Below the pieces are notes generated by a model that had not been told where the DNA came from, made no database searches, and was given only the letters and a program-made list of their open reading frames with translations. Below are positions 11,701 to 23,694 of a stretch of DNA of 64,000 nucleotides, piece by piece. Numbering within the stretch: the stretch's first letter is position 1; each line of letters begins with the position of its first letter. Origin of the DNA: Medicago truncatula (taxonomy: Eukaryota > Streptophyta > Magnoliopsida > Fabales > Fabaceae). Made by a program: the position numbers and the translations under genes. The DNA is taken from NCBI RefSeq assembly GCF_003473485.1, contig NC_053047.1, forward strand, positions 39,046,972 through 39,110,971, written 5' to 3'.

Positions 11701-14067
11701 ATTTACACCTGAGAAAGTTGAACCACAATGATTAGAGATTATATAAACCAAAGTTTGAAAGGTGATGGAGCAAAAAAAATGTAACAAGACCTACCTAACC
11801 GATTGCATTCCTCGGAATAAATCATTTGCTCTTTCATAATGTCCTTCTTAATTGTTTCCCAAGACAATTTCAATTGCTGGATGAAAATTCAATGGAACTT
11901 TTTAATATTTTACATCATAAATATAGGTTTGAATATGATATATTTGCAGGAGCAAAAGATATATTAAAACCTAAAATATATAAGTTTACCTTTATGGAAT
12001 TAAATTGAAAATTCATAGCATTCTGCATTAGGTTATGTTTCATGTTCCATTTCTGATATTTTGCCTCATTAATAGCTTCACTCTCTTTAACCTTATCTCT
12101 TAACTTTTCCAATAGAAGCTCATATTCTTGTGATTTCTGGTTCAATTCACCTTTAGCATCCTTAGTTTTTTCTTCTAACTTTGAGCATTGCACTTCATAT
12201 TTTTTTTGCATGGTTTCTACTTCTTGCTTCAATGTTGAAATTTCCATACTTTTGTCTTCCACCTCTTTAGTCAATCTAATGACGTCTTTATCGATTTTCT
12301 TCTTTTCCGAATTTATGTCTTCCACTTCTTTAGTCAATCTAATAACTTCTTTATCAATTTTCTTGTTTTCGACATTTTTGTCTTTGACTTCTTTAATCAA
12401 TCTAATAACTTCTTTATCAAGTTCCTTCTTTTCCGTATTTTTATCTTCAACCTCTTTAATCAATCTCATAACTTCTTTATCAATTTCCTTCTTATTTTGC
12501 TCTTCTTTCTTCTTTTCGGCATGAATTGTGTCATTTGTATTCTTTTCTTCAACTTTAGTGTTCTCAACCTGCATTGAGCCATTTTGCTTCTTTTCTTCTT
12601 TCACAATCTTCTCAATTGGTTTTGAGTGATCATGTGCATTTTTTTCTTCCTTTATGATATTCTCATTCTGCATTGTGGTGCCAAATATCTCATGAAGCAA
12701 AAATTATACAAAAATTATACATTGTCTCAAAAAGTGGATGTGAATTGATGGATTTTGATTTGATTCACTCAGAAAATCCACAAATTCATGTAGCCACCAT
12801 GTCAGTAGTCGTTGAAGGAATCGAGATCAAACGGTCCAAATTTTGTTAAAAAAGCAGAAATACAAACTTAAAATATGGACCATATATACTATCTTGATCC
12901 ACTACTTTTGACGTGATGACTGCATAAATATACAGATTTCTCGCTGCCGGAAATTCAAATCTATGAATTGATATGTTAAGAGAACATTACCTTCAACTGT
13001 TGAATCTGACTTGTAAGAACGACCTGTGACAAACATTTCCCTATGATAAATATATTTTTTGGTACTAATATGAATAGTTATTGAAATTTGCAATGAACAT
13101 TGGATTCATCATTTTTAATAAGATAAATAGATAGAACTACCTTTGAGACCTTACTCTCTTCAGTTGTTCCTGATGCAAGAGCCTCAAGTACTGTTATTCT
13201 TGATTTATATTTTTCTTCACGAGTCTTGAAAAGATTGTTTTGCTGAAGACAAAGGGTAAGACAGCAACATAAAAAAAACGAGAAAAACGGACAAAACTAG
13301 GTCTCGTTTACTTTCTAAAAACGATGTAATCGACATACAGTTTTTAAATGCTCTTGTTGTGTAGATATACGCCGCTCAATCTCTTGGACAACTTTTCTTA
13401 GCAAGCACGCCACACGCTAAGATGAAAAGAAAATTTTGTTAGATAATATACAAAAACAAAACATGTACTTTCATGAATGCATTTATGATTTATATACAAA
13501 AGTAACACAAAAGCAAATCAAGAGTATTTATCATACAGGAGGTATTTCTCCATTTCTTCTTTCAACACTTTCTTCTAGTATACCATTGACAACACTCAAA
13601 AGTGATTGAGTAGGAGCATTCTGCAACAGTAAATGCTGAAATAAATCAGTGATGCATAGAACTAAAAAGGATAATCATAACCTATGTGAATGTGAAAATG
13701 ATGAAAACAATAAGAGAGTTTACATCCAAACTTGATGATTTCATTAGTTCCGAAATTTTGGCAGAAGGAAGATCGACATAACTTCCATGCTTTTGTTGAA
13801 ATGCCTCGTAAAACTTATTACCTACTTGGTTTATCAATGCACCTGGTGGCTCTGCAGATTATAATTGTCGGATCATTAAAAATGTTTGACTTTAATCATA
13901 ACTACTTCTAAAGTCATCGTACCTGTCATAAGCGGCGTATGTAAAACACGTTGAAACTTCGAGTCGGTAATAATTTTCCTCTGAGCTAAGTTAATACCGT
14001 TGGAATTTGAACTCGAACTTCCCCCATCCCTAGGTTCTTTAGTATGGTTGTTAGGTGGTATATTCAT
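8771..14067 (-). CDS. Kinesin-14 (KIN-14) motor protein without a CH domain
   Basis: A microtubule motor ATPase on the minus strand. Sixteen coding exons: 14067-13923, 13851-13724, 13620-13537, 13416-13339, 13242-13141, 13023-12991, 12667-11990, 11876-11795, 11708-11613, 11539-11363, 11279-11173, 10896-10718, 10245-10081, 9770-9517, 9219-9056 and 8875-8771, about 858 aa. Phases agree at every junction. Residues 190-415 form a Lys/Glu-rich coiled coil with an internal repeat. The neck and motor start ([12 protein letters not shown]) is near residue 476. The P-loop is GQTGSGKT, switch I is NERSSRSH and switch II is LVDLAGSE. The motor ends near residue 815, with only a short coiled tail after it. 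The order neck-then-motor marks KIN-14, the minus-end-directed class. The post-CH linker typical of plant CH-kinesins is present ([20 protein letters not shown]), but no CH domain is visible upstream. One intron, 10246-10717, is AT-AC (U12-type). The start codon is the first in-frame ATG of exon 1. Confidence 0.85.
10246..10717 (-). other. AT-AC U12-type spliceosomal intron in the kinesin gene
   Basis: On the minus strand the intron begins ATATCCTTTT, the U12 AT-AC donor consensus, and ends TTCCTTGATTTGCACAC. The last part contains TTCCTTGAT, a fit to the U12 branch consensus TTCCTTRAY, about 9 nt from the AC end. Splicing here joins GTC AAA AA to A CTT GGG and restores the motor sequence VKKLGILN. 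No GT donor or AG acceptor exists that keeps the frame: there is no AG between the in-frame TGA and the next exon. Confidence 0.85.
12240..12490 (-). repeat. In-frame 63-bp minisatellite in the kinesin coiled coil
   Basis: About four tandem copies of a 63-bp (21-residue) unit lie inside the large exon. The core reads [15 protein letters not shown] with small changes between copies (I/L, I/T, E/D). Equivalent points in successive copies fall exactly 63 bp apart at 12254, 12317, 12380 and 12443. Twenty-one residues are three heptads, so each copy keeps the coiled-coil register. Confidence 0.9.
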
Positions 14068-16280
14068 CGGTAGATTTTCTTTTTCATGAAGAGCACTTCA
14101 AAATATGAAGATTTGTTTCACATATATTTCCATTGCATTATTTCACCCCAAAAAATTCTTGAAAAGCTGAAATTATGTTACACAATATAATGCATTTAAT
14201 TCACCTCCTATAAACCATTATGCTTCAAAATGCATATATTAAGTTAAACAACCCTTAGCGTGAGTTTTTTTTCCACACTTTGTAATATGTTTGGATAATA
14301 TCTGAATGTCCTCTTACTAATACAAAGTGTTATAACAACACAAAACCCTAAAGCGACAAAGAAATATCAAGCTAAGACGAAGGGAGGACACCGCCTCATC
14401 TATGAGTAGCATGTAGATTCTATGGATTGTGTCCTTATGTTACGGGGTCCTCGAGTTGCATATGGTTGAGTACCCCGTATACTCCTATTTCTAATTTGAT
14501 ATCTTCTTCGTTGTTTCGAAGAGAGAAAAAAAAGTGTTCAAGACAAAGGTGTTTGATCATCTTTAAATCTCCTCCAACTAATACAAAAGTTTTATAAAGA
14601 ACAAAACCTTCGGCACACATCGAAAATCGAAGGTTCAAAACATGAATAGGGTAAAAAAAAGAAAGAATATAATCATGTGCATTATATGTGATTTTTACTT
14701 CTTTTTTTATATAAAATAGTTCACAAGCTCGAAGGTAAATAATAAATCATCTTTAAATTCATGCATGATTGACATTTAGAAATCAAATAGAGATTACCAA
14801 AATTTCCAATTGAATTAAGCTTCTTTTTGTTGTCGTTGTTGTTACTTGAGGAACAAGGAATATCAAAATTACAGAAAGATAAACATGCATGGAGAATGTG
14901 AAAAAGAGAATCTAACCTTGAGGATGTCAACGTTGAATCTAGGAAGAGTTGAGAAAATTCAGGTAAAACATCAAAATGGATTTTCTTTTTACATAAATAT
15001 AGTATTTTTTTTAAAATTATTTAATAATTATGTTGACATTTTTTTAGTTTAGATTTGTGAGAGAGAGAAAAGAGGGAAAGAGGTTCCTATAAGATAGGAG
15101 AGCATCACTCTCTACTTCACAATCATTTTGGTGGAAGAAATAACACAATGCATGATTTTTCCTTGCTAAAAAAATGGTTTGGTTGGTGCTTTTTAATTTT
15201 AATTTTTCATCCCTAAAATTATTTTCTTGTATTCTAGTTCTAGTTCTTACACTTTCTCCAACCATAATCTCCCTTTAATGCTCCTGACCTTTCATTCTCT
15301 ATGTTCTTCTAGATTCTTTTTGAAAAAGCCAACAAAAAATGCATTCACACTTACCACATAGGTGAATATTATTGATATATATGCATTTCTTTATATTTTT
15401 TGTTTTCTTTACAAACGTAAAAAAAGGTGCAGGGATAAAAGGGATATGTAAAATAAAGTTTAACTAATTTGTATACTAGTGGTACTCCATGTCTCCACTA
15501 AAAAGGATACGTAAAATAAAATTTAGGCTTAATTACACTTTTAATTCTTGCATTTTGACCAATTCACAAAATTGGTTCCGTTTTTTTCAAATCGAACAAA
15601 ACAGTCCCAATACTATCGTGTTTTTCTTTGTTGTGTTGAAGAATCTCATTAGAAAACCTTAATATCACATCTAAATATTGACTTGCTTAGAGTTACTACC
15701 ACAAAACCTTGTGATGTCAAACGTAATATCAGCATATACTTGAGCTGAGAGGTTACGGTTAGACTTGAGTATGTGTCAAAGGTTTAATTTATTGAATAAG
15801 ATGGGAATTTTTGTTGGCTTAGAGTTGTGTTGAACTTTAAATTTGTAGTTTAGGTAAGAGTTATCTATGATTGAATGAATTGTTACTATTGTGTTCGAGT
15901 GGTTGTGTGATATTGTGAAAGTTGCAACTAAGTTTCCAAAAAAAATCAATTTAGGTTTGTCCATAAGCAAATTTTTCTATGTTATTTACTGATGATTTTG
16001 TGACATTAGTGTATCATGTTAATTATTTTCTAAATGTTTGATTTTCATGTGATGTGTTTGTTTTACGATTATCACAAATATAAGTTTATAGAAATTGTTC
16101 TTGGATATAATTTATTCATAGGAATTAAATTTACACAACTTCACGACTTTTTATTTTCATGTTTATGGGTGGATATTTTATATTCATGAAAATAAAACAC
16201 AACTACCAATAAATATGCATTTTTTCAGAAAATAAAATAACTATTCATCTTTCTCCATTATTTTTTTATTTCTATTTATA

Positions 16281-16481
16281 TTTTTAAAATAAATATAATT
16301 TTAAAAACGTTTATAGGAATATCTGAATTTAACCAAACACATACATGAGAGTAATATTCGCTGTAATAGGATTCATAATTGTATTTTTAAAATAAATAAA
16401 ATTTTAAAAACGTTCATAGGAATATATGAATTTAACCAAACACATACATGAGAGTAATATTCGTAGTAATAGGATTCATAA
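16281..16481. repeat. Tandem duplication, two copies of about 103 bp
   Basis: Copy 1 (16281-16383) and copy 2 (16384-16481) both run from TTTTTAAAATAAATA through GAATTTAACCAAACACATAC to GTAATAGGATTCATAA. They differ at only a few positions (TTTATAGG/TTCATAGG, TCGCTG/TCGTAG), so the duplication is fairly recent. Confidence 0.9.
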
Positions 16482-16854
16482 AAAAGTTAATCATGAAAAT
16501 ACATTTTGATAATTGCATAAAAAAAAAAAAATCATGTTTTCAATTTATATATCGTTATAGATTATTAGAAATCAAACGTGAAATCCTACGAAAAATGAAT
16601 GATTCAATGATTGTTTGATTACTTATATTGAAAGTAATACTTTTATTAAAACAATTACGATATATATTTATCATTTAAAAACTAAAATAGTGTGTGTGTG
16701 TGTGTGGGCGGTCGCGCAGGCATGCGTGTGCGTGTGTGTTCTATATACTGCTTATACTATTCAAAGTTTCTAGGTCCGTCGTTGGGTCCAACATTGTAAC
16801 TCGAGTTCACACATGAGCTCACATAAAAGTTTGTACAATGTACTCTATGAGAAC

Positions 16855-16980
16855 TTTTTTTTGTTAAGTATTTTAATGGTTAGAATTTACCTTTAAAGAT
16901 GAATAAGTAGGGTATTTGAGGTTTGAACTCTGACCCCTGTATATTATAATATATTGTCCCTTTAACCCTTTTTAACCATT
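16855..16980 (-). repeat. tRNA-like SINE copy, reverse orientation
   Basis: It reads TTTTTTTTGTTAAGTATTTT, then GAATAAGTAGGGTATTTGAG and GTTTGAACTCTGACCCCTG, then TATTATAATATATTGTCC. This is the reverse order of the plus-strand copies, with the poly(T) as the inverted A-rich tail. Confidence 0.45.
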
Positions 16981-17620
16981 ATTTTGAATTCAATAATCAA
17001 AATGGTTCTTTATAAATACAAATTTCTAATTTATCTTCCATATCAATATATAATTTTATTATATTTTTTATGTTGTTTTGTTTTACTAATTAATTTCATA
17101 AACTTTTTTCTTTTTAAAGACCAAAGAAATAATAAAATAGAACAAACAATCAAATCACAAAGAGTGTTGTGATAAAGAAGTTATAAAGTTAATAAAACAT
17201 AAAAGACATTAAAACAACGACACCATCAAACAAAAAAAACTCAATATCAAGTTATAGTTAGAGTCGCTCCTAAATATTTAAGAGATTGAATGATATACTG
17301 ATAAAAAACATATGATAACCCCTAAAAAAGAACCATATAAAAATGTTTAACTTTGGACTTATTCTATGAACATACCAAAAATTTAACAACAAGTTAGACA
17401 ATTATGTTGACCGAACATCACGTAATTACGTTGTTTTCAAATTGACTGAATTGCATGCCCACACGTTATTTCACTTTCTAGCCATAAAAATCAAACATGT
17501 TAACTGGTCCACATGACAAAAGTAATAACTTGTTATAACACTAGTGAAACCAAACAAGTGTATCATGTTAATTTTTTTCTATCGAAACCTTAAACCTTCA
17601 AAACACAGAAATTCTCGGTG

Positions 17621-17785
17621 ATGGCGGACAATGGCGGCTCGGAATTTTCAACTGAGATACTTTCTGAGATTTTCGCGAGAACTTGTTCGAAAACTCTAGC
17701 AACTATGGAACTATGTGGTTTGTCGATTAACTTTATGTGTAAAAATGCAGATTTTCTGCCAAGGCGAAACCAAATCGAACGGTAG
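17621..17785 (+). pseudogene. F-box protein N-terminal fragment
   Basis: An ATG-initiated frame of 54 codons begins MADNGGSEFSTEILSEIFAR and continues CSKTLATMELCGLS. This matches the start of the F-box fold (EILSEIFxR...KTL) that recruits substrates to SCF ubiquitin ligases. It ends at TAG after only the F-box region, whereas plant F-box proteins usually run to 350-400 aa. No continuation was recognised downstream. It sits in the sequence that interrupts repeat copy A. Best read as a truncated gene copy; a very short functional F-box peptide cannot be excluded. Confidence 0.6.
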
Positions 17786-18415
17786 AAAGCATAGCAAAAA
17801 CCGAAATTGGTATTCACCTACCTTCTTCGAAATGGCATTGGTAGTTATGCTTTCACCTACCGATCATGGGTAGCACTTGGGTGATATAGAGTTGGGTGAC
17901 ATTGGCCAATCACAATGTCACAATGCTTGTGTTTCTCTCTCTTTCACAAACATGTTAGGTCTTTTGATGAAACTGATTAGTGGAAGTTGTTGATTTTCAT
18001 GTCACTTTTATCACTTTGAACTTATGAAATTGTTTGTGTATATTACATATTATATTATTAATGAAATAATTATAATGTACTTCTATCACTGTTTTATCTT
18101 AAAATATTTTAGAATGTCATTTTATGGGTGGTGTATCATGACAAACATAAATATAATTTCCTTGTAGAAGTTGGTTGTGTTTTCTTTAAAAGACACAATG
18201 TATTATCTAAAATGTTATTAGATTCCTAAATAAAATTAATTTTAATTGAGTCTCTTAATTCATGGACCGTAAAATATAGATATGTCTATTTAAATATTGG
18301 TTCACCATGTTACGAGAGTTTAACCTACATCTCAAATATTAAATTAAATTTCTATATACAAAAATATTATTGTACTAAATTGTAAAAAGTAAATTTTAAA
18401 TGTTATCCCCTCTTT

Positions 18416-19227
18416 TAGAGCTGTCAAAACGGGCTACCCGGCCCGTTTCGGCCCGGCCGGTCGGGTTGCGGGCTATTTAGGGCCGGGCCAAAAAGCCCGG
18501 TTTAAAATATGGGCTGGAATAATTGAGCCCGAGCCCGGCCCTATACGGGCTCCCGGGCTAACGGGCCAGCCCGCACATACCCTTTTTTTTAAAAAAAAAA
18601 AAAATCTTTTAATGATCCTAATTCCAACTGTACTTGCACAAGCTAAAAAAAACATAATCTATGCACATAATTACACAGTTTAGAGCATACTCATAGAGCT
18701 ATAAAACATGTAATTTGCAGAATATATGTTGGACTTGGTTATGGTGTGAGATTTTTGCACTTTCTAAGCGTTAGGTGACCTGATTCCTATTCACAGTTCT
18801 GTTTTTTCTTTGTTTATGTTTTGTCTGTTTTATACTACTATGAATTCAAGACACTATTTTTATTTACTATTACAAGGATTGAAGACTTTTCTTTTTTTGT
18901 TTATTGTTTATGTTACTTACGGTTGCAGTGACATGTAGATGTAGTTCAGATGCTATAAACTATTACTAGACTCAAGACATTTTATCCTAATTCCTAATAG
19001 AATATATGTTGGACTTAGTTATAATGTTAGATTCTTAGACTCAACACCAAACTGAACCCAACTTTCCGGGCTGCCGGGCTACCCGAAGCCCGAACGGGCA
19101 ACGGGCTTTTTCGGACCGGGCTAAAAAGCCCGGAATTTATTCGGGCTGTAATTTTTAGGCCCAAACCCTATGTTTTATTCGGGCTTTCGGGCTGGCCCAT
19201 TCGGCCCGGCCCGTTTTGACAGCTCTA
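18416..19227. mobile_element. Non-autonomous hAT-type transposon, 812 bp
   Basis: The terminal inverted repeats share TAGAGCTGTCAAAACGGGC at both ends. A perfect 8-bp direct repeat, CCCTCTTT, flanks the element at 18408-18415 and 19228-19235. An 8-bp duplication and TA-starting TIRs fit the hAT superfamily. The subterminal regions are strikingly GC-rich and full of GGGC/GCCC motifs, unlike the AT-rich core. No transposase frame is present. Confidence 0.9.
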
Positions 19228-20696
19228 CCCTCTTTTTAACTATGTTCATGCAAAAAGTGCGAAAAATATTGAGGAATCAAAAGAGTTGGAGTCCATCCTA
19301 TTAATTATTTTCATCTATCTCCACCAACGGTTGATATGTTGCAGTGTTGGCTGCATGAAACATTGTTGTCGAGGATCCGCTTTCAAAGTTGAAGACTTAA
19401 CTTTGATTATAGGAGTCGGATGAAAATTAAATTTTTCGTAACTTTTGATTAACGTCAGATTGGAATAATTTCTTTTTTGCTTTACAATTATTAAAATATA
19501 TGTGTAAAATATATAGTTTATTGATAAATGTTTGTTATAGGAGAGATATAAAGTGTGGTAACAAAAAATAAGAATTTCTTGAAAAAAAAGAGAGTAACTA
19601 ATGACTGTTTGTTATGAGAGAAATATAACACATTAAATTTATTGAAAAGAGAACATGTGTCCAGAAAAATATGAATCTATTGGTAAATTAAAATGAGGGT
19701 ATAATAGAAAGAAAATGTGTTAAAATACACTTTCTTAATTTGGTGTTACTATTCCAAAATGACACTTGAAAAGAATCATAGGAAGTATATATAACTTTAT
19801 TTATCACTTTTCTAACACAAGTGTTTTCTCTATATAGACTATATTTTTATGCAATGTATATATGTGTATCCCACATATAAATGCATTAGTTTAAAACTAT
19901 TAATTGAAATGTACAAAAAATAAAATAAAAGGGTTAATAGTGCTTTACCCCTGTAATATATGTCATTTTTGGATTTACCCCCTGCAATTTTTTGTTTTGT
20001 TTTCGTCCTTGTAAAAAAATATTGTTAACAAAATGATAATTATAGACTATATTTTTCTTTTTCACTTTTGTGTTTTTTTTATCTTATTTTATCATATAAT
20101 AGAAAAAACTACTTAATATCTTCTTTTCACATTCTTTTCTTTCCTGTATCTTTATTTCATCAACTAAATAAGATGTACAGAGAGCAAAAATTAACTTGTC
20201 CGGGTTTATTTTTCTCAATAATTAAATGTTACTTTTAATTTTTTAAGAAACAAAATTGGATCATAAGAATTTTCTCAAAAAATAAATTAGACCTTCACTT
20301 TAAAAAAATAGCCATTCAAAATTATGTTAAAAAAAAGCTACTCAAAAACAAAATATCATTTGCACTTAAGTATATTTTACCATTTTATTTCAGATTTTTA
20401 ACTACTGAAACTTGGTCCTTTTTTTTTACAACATAGTTGAATAAATGTATGTTAAATTTCTTAATTAATTGTTAAAGATTGTTAGTAGTGGGTGGTGTCT
20501 ATAAGTTTTTAGTTCAACTTATAAAAATATTAATTTTGTTAGGTTTGACATTGTAACTAGAGTTCACATAGAAAAATGTGCTTTTAAGTCTAAACGGCGG
20601 TCTAGTTTAAAACAATACGAAACACGATGAAATGAAATAGATTTTGCTCTGTAGCATAAGCCATTGATTCAACAAAAAAAAGGGTTTTGCTATCAT

Positions 20697-21245
20697 GACA
20701 ATCAGAGATCTCCTTCTAGGTGTTGGCTCGCTTTGTTCGAAACCAAAACTCGCTGCTAAAAAAAGATGTAAAAAGAGTAGCAAAAATGTTGAAGGAAGTT
20801 TATGGTTTTCGTAAAGCAAACATTATAGTGATGCTAGATTCAATTGTAAATGTGACACGACTCACTTTAATGGCGGCTGCGAAGAAACTTCAAGAAACGA
20901 CTTGTGCATCAGAACTAGAAGACATCCACATGCTATACTTTAGTGGGCATGGGGAATGGGTACTTGGTTCTTGCAGATGGTGATAAACTTAGTAGTTGAT
21001 TGCTGAGATGCTAAGAGCATATGTAATATCTGTAAAAAAAATAAATGGATGTAAGATCATTATGGTAGCTGATTGCTGCCACAGTGGAGACCTATTTAAG
21101 GGGTTAAAGATACAAATTAGAGACTCTGAAGAAAGATCCAGCCTTGCTCATGGCCTAAAATTGAGCTCTTGCAGAAGCACCGAGAAATCGTATTTTTGTA
21201 CTAAAGCCTCTGCATTTACTTACAATTGGACGAGAATTGTGTGAT
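20697..21245 (+). pseudogene. Metacaspase (C14 caspase-like) gene remnant
   Basis: Metacaspases are Arg/Lys-specific cysteine proteases with a His-Cys dyad. The frame around 20765-20980 encodes KDVKRVAKMLKEVYGF, then DIHMLYFSGHG with the catalytic His (20942-20953). A shift of frame then gives GYLVLADGDKLSS before a stop. Another shift gives IAEMLRAY and KIIMVADCCHSGDL with the catalytic Cys motif (21068-21090). So the two catalytic blocks are present in family order but split by at least two frame breaks. The N-terminal first strand is unclear and no complete C-terminal p10-like part is seen. It lies between repeat copies A and B. Whether it was a type I or type II metacaspase cannot be settled by eye. 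Confidence 0.7.
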
Positions 21246-21754
21246 AGACCAAAAGAAATATCACACATAGAAACATGATCTTGAAAGTAAACGAAAATTT
21301 GGCTCACGAATTTTGGATGGATTGTTCGGTGGCGAGAAACATGCTTGCCTTTATTGTGATAACAATCGAGTCAAAGAGCTCTTTTTGGAAGGAGCTTTGC
21401 AAAATCACCTTTGAAATTAAGTTTATATTGACAATTGCTTTGCACTTCAGTTTCACTTCCCAAATTTCTCATTGTGCTTCTGCTTCCTACGTCCTATCCC
21501 CTCTTGACCATACTTTCTTTGATGATGGACCAACAATATCTCCTTGTCTATCATTCTCTTCACGCATGAGATCAAGAAAACTAAATATCATATATTTGGA
21601 TTAAATATTTTTTGAATTGGATTTCTTTTGTTGTTTTGTTCAATATTGATCCATCTGACTTTTCTTATTATTTATTTGATTATTAGATTAAATATAATAT
21701 ATTTTAATAGTTTCTATTTAGTGAAAAAAAATAAAAATAAAAAGAGATTGAATG

Positions 21755-22590
21755 TGATGCCGAAGCATATGAGAACCCCTAAAAAAAAAACCATATGAAA
21801 ATTCTTTAACTTTGGACTTCATCCATGAGCATACCAAAAAATTTAACCATGTCCAAAGGTGAACAAGTTAAACGATTATGTTTACCGAACACCACACAAT
21901 TACATTGTTTTTAAATTGACTAAATGTAGGTCATCCAAATCGCATGTACACACGTTCTTTCACTTTCTAGCCATGACAAACCAAACATGTTAATTCGTCT
22001 GCATGACAAAAGTAATAATTTGTCATAACACTAGTGAAACCTAACCAAGATAAAACTTTGAACCATAATTATCTGGAAGCAGTACACTCAAAAATCAAGT
22101 GTTTAATTTCCTAAACTATTTATCCATATCATATAATTTTATACTTCATCCGTTGCTTTTAAAGTGTCATTTAACTGCCGATCTAACGTTCCTATTTAAC
22201 TGTCATTTTGGTATTTTAAGGGTACAATTTATCACTTATACCATTTCTCAATTACTCTTATCGTATCGGTAAAACAAATAATGTTATCGATTTGGAAAAC
22301 TAAAGTTTGTTATTTTTAAACACAGTTTTTTTTTTTTTTTTTTATAAAACAAAGTTTGTTTTTTGTTATCTTCAACATTCAAATCTATGTCGTGTGAATC
22401 TAGTATTGGTTGAAACCATAGTTGAAACCTTAACTTTGATTAAAGGAGTTAGAGAAAAGTTAAATTTTTCGTAACTTTTGATTAACGTCAAATTCGAATA
22501 ATTTTTTTTTTTGCTTTACAATTATTAAAAAGTATGTGTAAAATATTTAGATTATTGATAATTGTTTATTATGGTAGCACTTAAAACTTA
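21755..22590 (+). repeat. Segmental direct repeat, copy B
   Basis: It begins around GAGAACCCCTAAAAAA (compare 17310) and runs through the same blocks as copies A and C: ACGATTATGTTxACCGAAC, GTCATAACACTAGTGAAxCC, AACCATAATTATCTG, AAAGTTTGTTATTTTTAAAC and TAACTTTTGATTAACGTCA. It ends near TTATTGATAATTGTTTATTATG, where the match stops and unrelated sequence begins. Confidence 0.75.
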
Positions 22591-22635
22591 AATTTATAAT
22601 CAACCCACAATATGAACATGTTCCCTGATTTTATA

Positions 22636-22986
22636 TCACAAATCTAAGGCAGCACTATCCAAGAAAACCAAAGAATTTTGATAAAATTTAACGTATAGTT
22701 CACTCGCAACACCGATAACGGAATTAATATTTCCCGAATCAAGAACAATAATGAGGGATTGCTGAGGTAATGCAAACAATAAAGGATCGGCAAAATTTAA
22801 ATCGGGTGATACTACGAAAGCAAAACCCTCATCGAAACACGATGAACTTTGTGGTGTGTTAATTAAAAAAAGTTCAATATGTATTAAAAGACAAAAAATT
22901 CTTTTGTTTGGAATTATAAATCGAGAAAGGTTCATCGTCATCAAACCTCCGCTGCTTCTTTTGCATTTCTTAAAATCAAAGTCCAT
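22636..22986 (-). CDS. Unrecognised ORF, probable gene remnant
   Basis: An open frame of 116 codons contains FDEGFAFVVSPDLNFADPLL, faintly like the GFAFV(I/V)SP segment of L-type lectin domains. The frame may extend upstream (PFGRHPDINYRGDS just before the first ATG). No signal peptide or carbohydrate-binding residues can be confirmed. It lies between repeat copies B and C, in a cluster of broken genes, so decay is likely. The lectin reading is weak and I do not assign a function. Confidence 0.3.
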   Translation of the reverse strand: MDFDFKKCKRSSGGLMTMNLSRFIIPNKRIFCLLIHIELFLINTPQSSSCFDEGFAFVVSPDLNFADPLLFALPQQSLIIVLDSGNINSVIGVASELYVKFYQNSLVFLDSAALDL

Positions 22987-23694
22987 AGAATCACCACGAT
23001 AATTAATATCAGGGTGTCTCCCAAAAGGTTGAACTATTCTCCTTCAAATGAAGCAGATTGAAACATCAAAACATGTAAATCATAGCAATAACGATACCAT
23101 ATTGAACTGAATAATAACAATGAGTTGAAAACCGTCGTTGATGATGAAATTGCAGCTGAGAAAAAGAAAGCGGTGAAGAAAAAGAGAGAAAACGGTAAAA
23201 AAAAAAAAAATGGTTGATTTTCATCACATCTAGGGATTTGGAGGTAACATTTATGCAGTGAAGAAGCGGAAAACGAAACCAAACAAATTGTTAAGGTTTC
23301 AATTTTTAGCATAAATTTTCCATTTAAAAAATGAGTCAAGTAACAAACCAATTAGATAACGACAAAATAACATAAATGTTTGTTTTTTGTTATCAGAACA
23401 AAGGAAATATTAGTCTAACATCACAAATATTAAACTTGAGAAGAAGGAAATTGACTACAAAACAACTATTCGCCTAACACACATACAAATAATTTCCATA
23501 AAAAATTGACGTAAGCGAATCATCGGCAACACATGAGCTGTTAGAAACATGAGCCTAGCTTCACTTAAACACTTCATTCAATTAGACTTTTGTTGCATAG
23601 TACAATTCTACACACATATGCATACACATTCAAAAATGTTAAAATCATGTTTTAATTTTATGAGCAAAAATCATGTTTTATTGGAAAACTCAAA

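Larger units (their letters stand above)
14068..17250. other. Intergenic region, no gene seen
   Basis: AT-rich DNA upstream of the kinesin. Short open frames on both strands have no recognisable motif. It holds a tandem duplication (16281-16481), a TG/GT microsatellite near 16691-16740 and one SINE copy (16855-16980). I searched here for a missing CH domain of the kinesin and saw none. Confidence 0.6.
17260..20390 (+). repeat. Segmental direct repeat, copy A (interrupted)
   Basis: 17330-17570 matches 21790-22050 (copy B), and its distal part matches 23700-23880 (copy C), with shared CCATATxAAAATxxTTTAAC, CACTTTCTAGCCATxA and CATAACACTAGTGAAxCC blocks. 19385-20390 matches 24240-24700 plus 29264-30240 (copy C), for example CTTTATTTCATCAACTAAAT. 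Between the halves, about 17575-19380 is extra sequence holding an F-box fragment and a hAT-type element. The uninterrupted site used by the Helitron in copy C lies at 19834/19835. Confidence 0.75.

Noticed and set aside
12210..12524. Plus-strand 104-codon ORF, rich in Ser and Leu
   Set aside because: It is the antisense shadow of the repetitive kinesin coiled-coil exon.
23034..23351. Minus-strand 105-codon ORF, Phe-rich
   Set aside because: The Phe run comes from a poly(A) tract; no domain, and probably part of decayed sequence between repeat copies.
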